NCBI GenBank assembly: GCA_021442155.1
Contig: CM038229.1
Span: 70,638,443-70,702,442, forward strand
DNA: 64,000 nt
Direction of reading: 5' to 3'
Origin: Cymbidium sinense
Taxonomy: Eukaryota > Streptophyta > Magnoliopsida > Asparagales > Orchidaceae
Under the pieces are notes generated by a model. It did no database searches. It was not told where the DNA came from and saw only the letters and a list, made by a program, of their open reading frames with translations. Shown piece by piece: positions 62,001 to 64,000 of the stretch. Position numbers and translations under genes: made by a program. How positions within the stretch are numbered: the stretch's first letter is position 1; each line of letters begins with the position of its first letter.

Positions 62001-63389
62001 TCATGTAAAAATTTATTTAATTAAGATTTAGAATGATTTGTTATGGGGATTTGGTTGAACATTGGTCATAAGATCCTATCTTATGCATCATGTGAAGCCT
62101 TGGAGTATCTACCATCCAACCTTCCAAAGGAGTATCTACCATTCAGCCTTGGAGTCACATATGCATCTTATTTCACTCTTGATTGGAGGGCTTCCACCTT
62201 CGCCAGAGAGCCCGACTTGACCTTTGAGAGCCATGGTGGAAACTCACCTCCTACCTTCTCACTGATTTTTGGCCAATAATCTGATTTCTCATGCATTAGT
62301 CACAAAAATCCTATTATCCTGAGTCAAAATAATTATCCAAAAATAAAAAGAAAAATTAAATTTGAATTACATTAGATTTAGGTCATTTGAAGCATGTCCC
62401 TTTACATGATATAGTCTCTTTAGGGAGTGAGTTTAAGGACATAGTCTCTTTCTAATAAATAATAGCCTAGCTATCCTGAATAAGCATAAAGACTTGCCTA
62501 CATGTATTTAAAATCATAGGAGAAGTTTGTTGGCGGCCACCCCTAGGAGGTTGTAAGCCCAAGCTGTCAAGTGGTTTGTCCTTTCTTTTGAAGGCAAACA
62601 AATTACCCATTTTCACCTTAGATTTAGGTTGTGCTTCTGCCCCTAACTGAAGCTCCCTAGATTTAGGTTCTGAGGTTGCTTTTTCCCTTTGTGGGCCAAA
62701 AGCTTAATTCCTCACTTCTTAGGCATTTCCTTAATTTTGTGTTAAGGAATCTTGAGTCCTAAATTTCTAATGAAAAATATAACCCAAACAAACTAAATGA
62801 ATTTCAAAAATATAAAGCCCAACTATAGGATAGTCTAAGATACTTGCTAAGTTTCCTAGCATCATGAGCATCTCCTACTTACTCCCATTTTGGCTTCGAT
62901 AAAAATTCCCTCTTTTAATCAATCCCATTTGATCTTTTAAAAACGTAAACCAATCGATTGATAGTCCTTCTTATTGAAATCTTCAAAGACAATGATCATT
63001 TACTTTAATCGATAGTTTTACTAAGGGATTCTGTCCCTTAGGATGTAATTAACTATAGAGGCTTGCCCCTGTAGGGAACTTAACTAACCTGATTTAAAAT
63101 AAACCCTACTTTACTTTTTCATGTGAAGTGGGGGAAGAATCTCTAGTATATATGCAGAACTATCATCCTTAAGAGTCCTTATTGAGGTGATTTATTCCAT
63201 TAATGGGTAGTGACTTCTATCTCTCGAGATAGTACACTATTTCTTTGATGATGTATCCAATCACCTAAATAAGTTCATCTGTGGATCTGCGTGGTGTCTT
63301 ACCAAGATGAATTTTTATAGCATTTTTCCTCTTTCATTTCTCCCTATAGATTTGAAGGTGACTCCCTATAAGAATTTTTCTAACCAACA
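59034..63389 (+). repeat. 3' portion of the LTR of element D
   Basis: It starts at GATCAAGGGGAAGAAC (equivalent to 52793) and runs to AACCAACA, the LTR end. It includes the perfect CAACCCCGGGGTTG (60949-60962). About 480 bp equivalent to 41120-41600 of LTR C is missing at 62130-62160, where GGAGTATCTACCAT is duplicated. The 78-codon frame at 62043-62279 spans this deletion and is not a gene. Confidence 0.8.
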
Positions 63390-63394
63390 GTAAG
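63390..63394 (+). repeat. Right target-site duplication of element D (GTAAG)
   Basis: It pairs with GTTAG at 49688-49692 with one mismatch and is followed directly by C sequence (ATGACTCTACC). Confidence 0.6.
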
Positions 63395-64000
63395 ATGACT
63401 CTACCTACACCAAGAAGAGGCAGAGGTAGAAATAGAGGCAGTCCTAGAGATGGAAGATCCCCTGGTTTGCCATCAATCAACAGGGGTTATGTTCCAATTC
63501 ATAGGAGTACACCTACTATTTAATTAGACTTGGAATCCAATTCAGAGGATGAGTCTAGTGTGATTAGTATACCAGCCAACCCCTCTCAGTGGGTTTCATT
63601 GGATGTGACACTCGAGTCGGACAGCGATGAAAACCAGGCCTCCAAACAAAGCAAAGTATTTGAATCAAATTTATGTGAAACTATTAGACAGCAGTTGGGA
63701 ACCTTAGCTCTAACCTCACTTTCATCTCAAAAAGCTGAAGGTTTAGTAGTTAAGAAAGCTCCTAAGTCTTCCATTGATGCAAAGCCAAAGAGATTCTTTT
63801 TGGGATTATCATCCTCAAGTCCTGAAGTTGATGTAGAGCTTGAGGAAAATTCATATAAAGAATTAATGAAATTGCCTTTTGATTGGTATTCACCTTATGT
63901 TCTTAATCTTGCAAAGAAGGGTTTGATTCCTTATATGTGGTCTAAGCATAGGTGAGAATACTTCAAAAAGCTGTGGAGCAATACAGGCAGCGAAGCACAA
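63395..64000 (+). pseudogene. Protease-RT linker of element C, resuming after D
   Basis: It starts MTLPTPRRGRGRNRG (arginine/glycine-rich), then after one TAG near 63522 is open for 141 codons at 63530-63955: SSVISIPANPSQWVSL, TIRQQLGTLALTSLSSQKAEGLVVKKAPKSSID, PFDWYSPYVLNLAKKGLIPYMWSKHR. It is the best-kept copy of the linker seen in A (33830-35242) and B (21330-22148). It has no recognised enzyme fold. It continues past the window end. Confidence 0.75.

Larger units (their letters stand above)
49693..63389 (+). mobile_element. Element D: rearranged gypsy element inserted in C
   Basis: The outer ends are proper LTR ends (TGTTGACC at 49693, AACCAACA at 63389) with near-matching 5-bp duplications. 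Inside there is an LTR 5' half, an inverted pol/3'-region fragment, a small secondary inversion, and an LTR 3' portion. LTR sequence equivalent to 52437-53325 occurs twice, once in each LTR part. Either D lost and inverted most of its own internal region, or a minus-strand fragment of another copy was inserted into D's LTR. Confidence 0.7.
35243..64000 (+). mobile_element. Element C: giant Tat-like gypsy element inserted in A, interrupted by D
   Basis: C has a 7512-bp 5' LTR, PBS, leader, gag and protease up to 49692, then D, then its linker from 63390 to beyond the window end. Continuity across D is supported by the protein context: the lysine-rich tract and the GGGT(A)GGATGACTCG-type sequence of A and B align with C's end at 49692 and restart at 63390. 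The rest of pol and the 3' LTR lie outside. Confidence 0.8.

Overview
The window is plant nuclear DNA made almost entirely of nested, decayed LTR retrotransposons. I found no host gene, rRNA, tRNA gene or CRISPR array. The elements belong to the Ty3/gypsy superfamily, most likely the Tat (Ogre/Retand-like) group. Two traits support this. The primer-binding sites match the 3' end of plant tRNA-Arg. The pol order is protease, reverse transcriptase, gypsy RNase H, a second (aRH-type) RNase H, then a D,D35E integrase with a GPY-like tail. Such a stack suggests a seed plant with a large, repeat-rich genome. I cannot name the species.

Layout (+ strand unless noted). Element A starts before base 1: LTR tail 1-1382, PBS 1391-1408, hairpin-repeat leader, gag 3514-6703. 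Element B (6704-32432) sits inside A: 5' LTR 6704-14064, PBS 14073-14090, leader, gag 16597-19793, pol to 25433, a 3.2-kb non-coding 3' region, and a 3' LTR 28602-32432 lacking about 3.5 kb. A resumes at 32433 (protease and linker, carrying a separate 570-bp solo LTR at 34006-34575) and stops at 35242, where element C is inserted. C has a 7.5-kb LTR 35243-42754, PBS 42763-42780, leader, gag 44970-48110 and protease up to 49692. C is interrupted by element D (49693-63389, near-matching 5-bp target duplications GTTAG/GTAAG) and resumes from 63390 to the window end.

D is rearranged. A 5' LTR part (49693-53325) is followed by a minus-strand pol and 3'-region fragment (53326-58248), a short inverted piece (58249-59033: LTR on minus, pol linker on plus), then the rest of an LTR (59034-63389).

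Unusual points: LTRs of about 7.4-7.5 kb and an inferred full element of about 29 kb; leaders built from 20-25 hairpin repeats each, whose stems covary; an LTR stretch packed with WRKY-type TTGAC(C/T) cores; an in-frame UAG at the same place between the gag and pol parts of three copies; and premature gag stops shared by B and C but not A. All coding regions carry stops or frameshifts, so every copy looks inactive.
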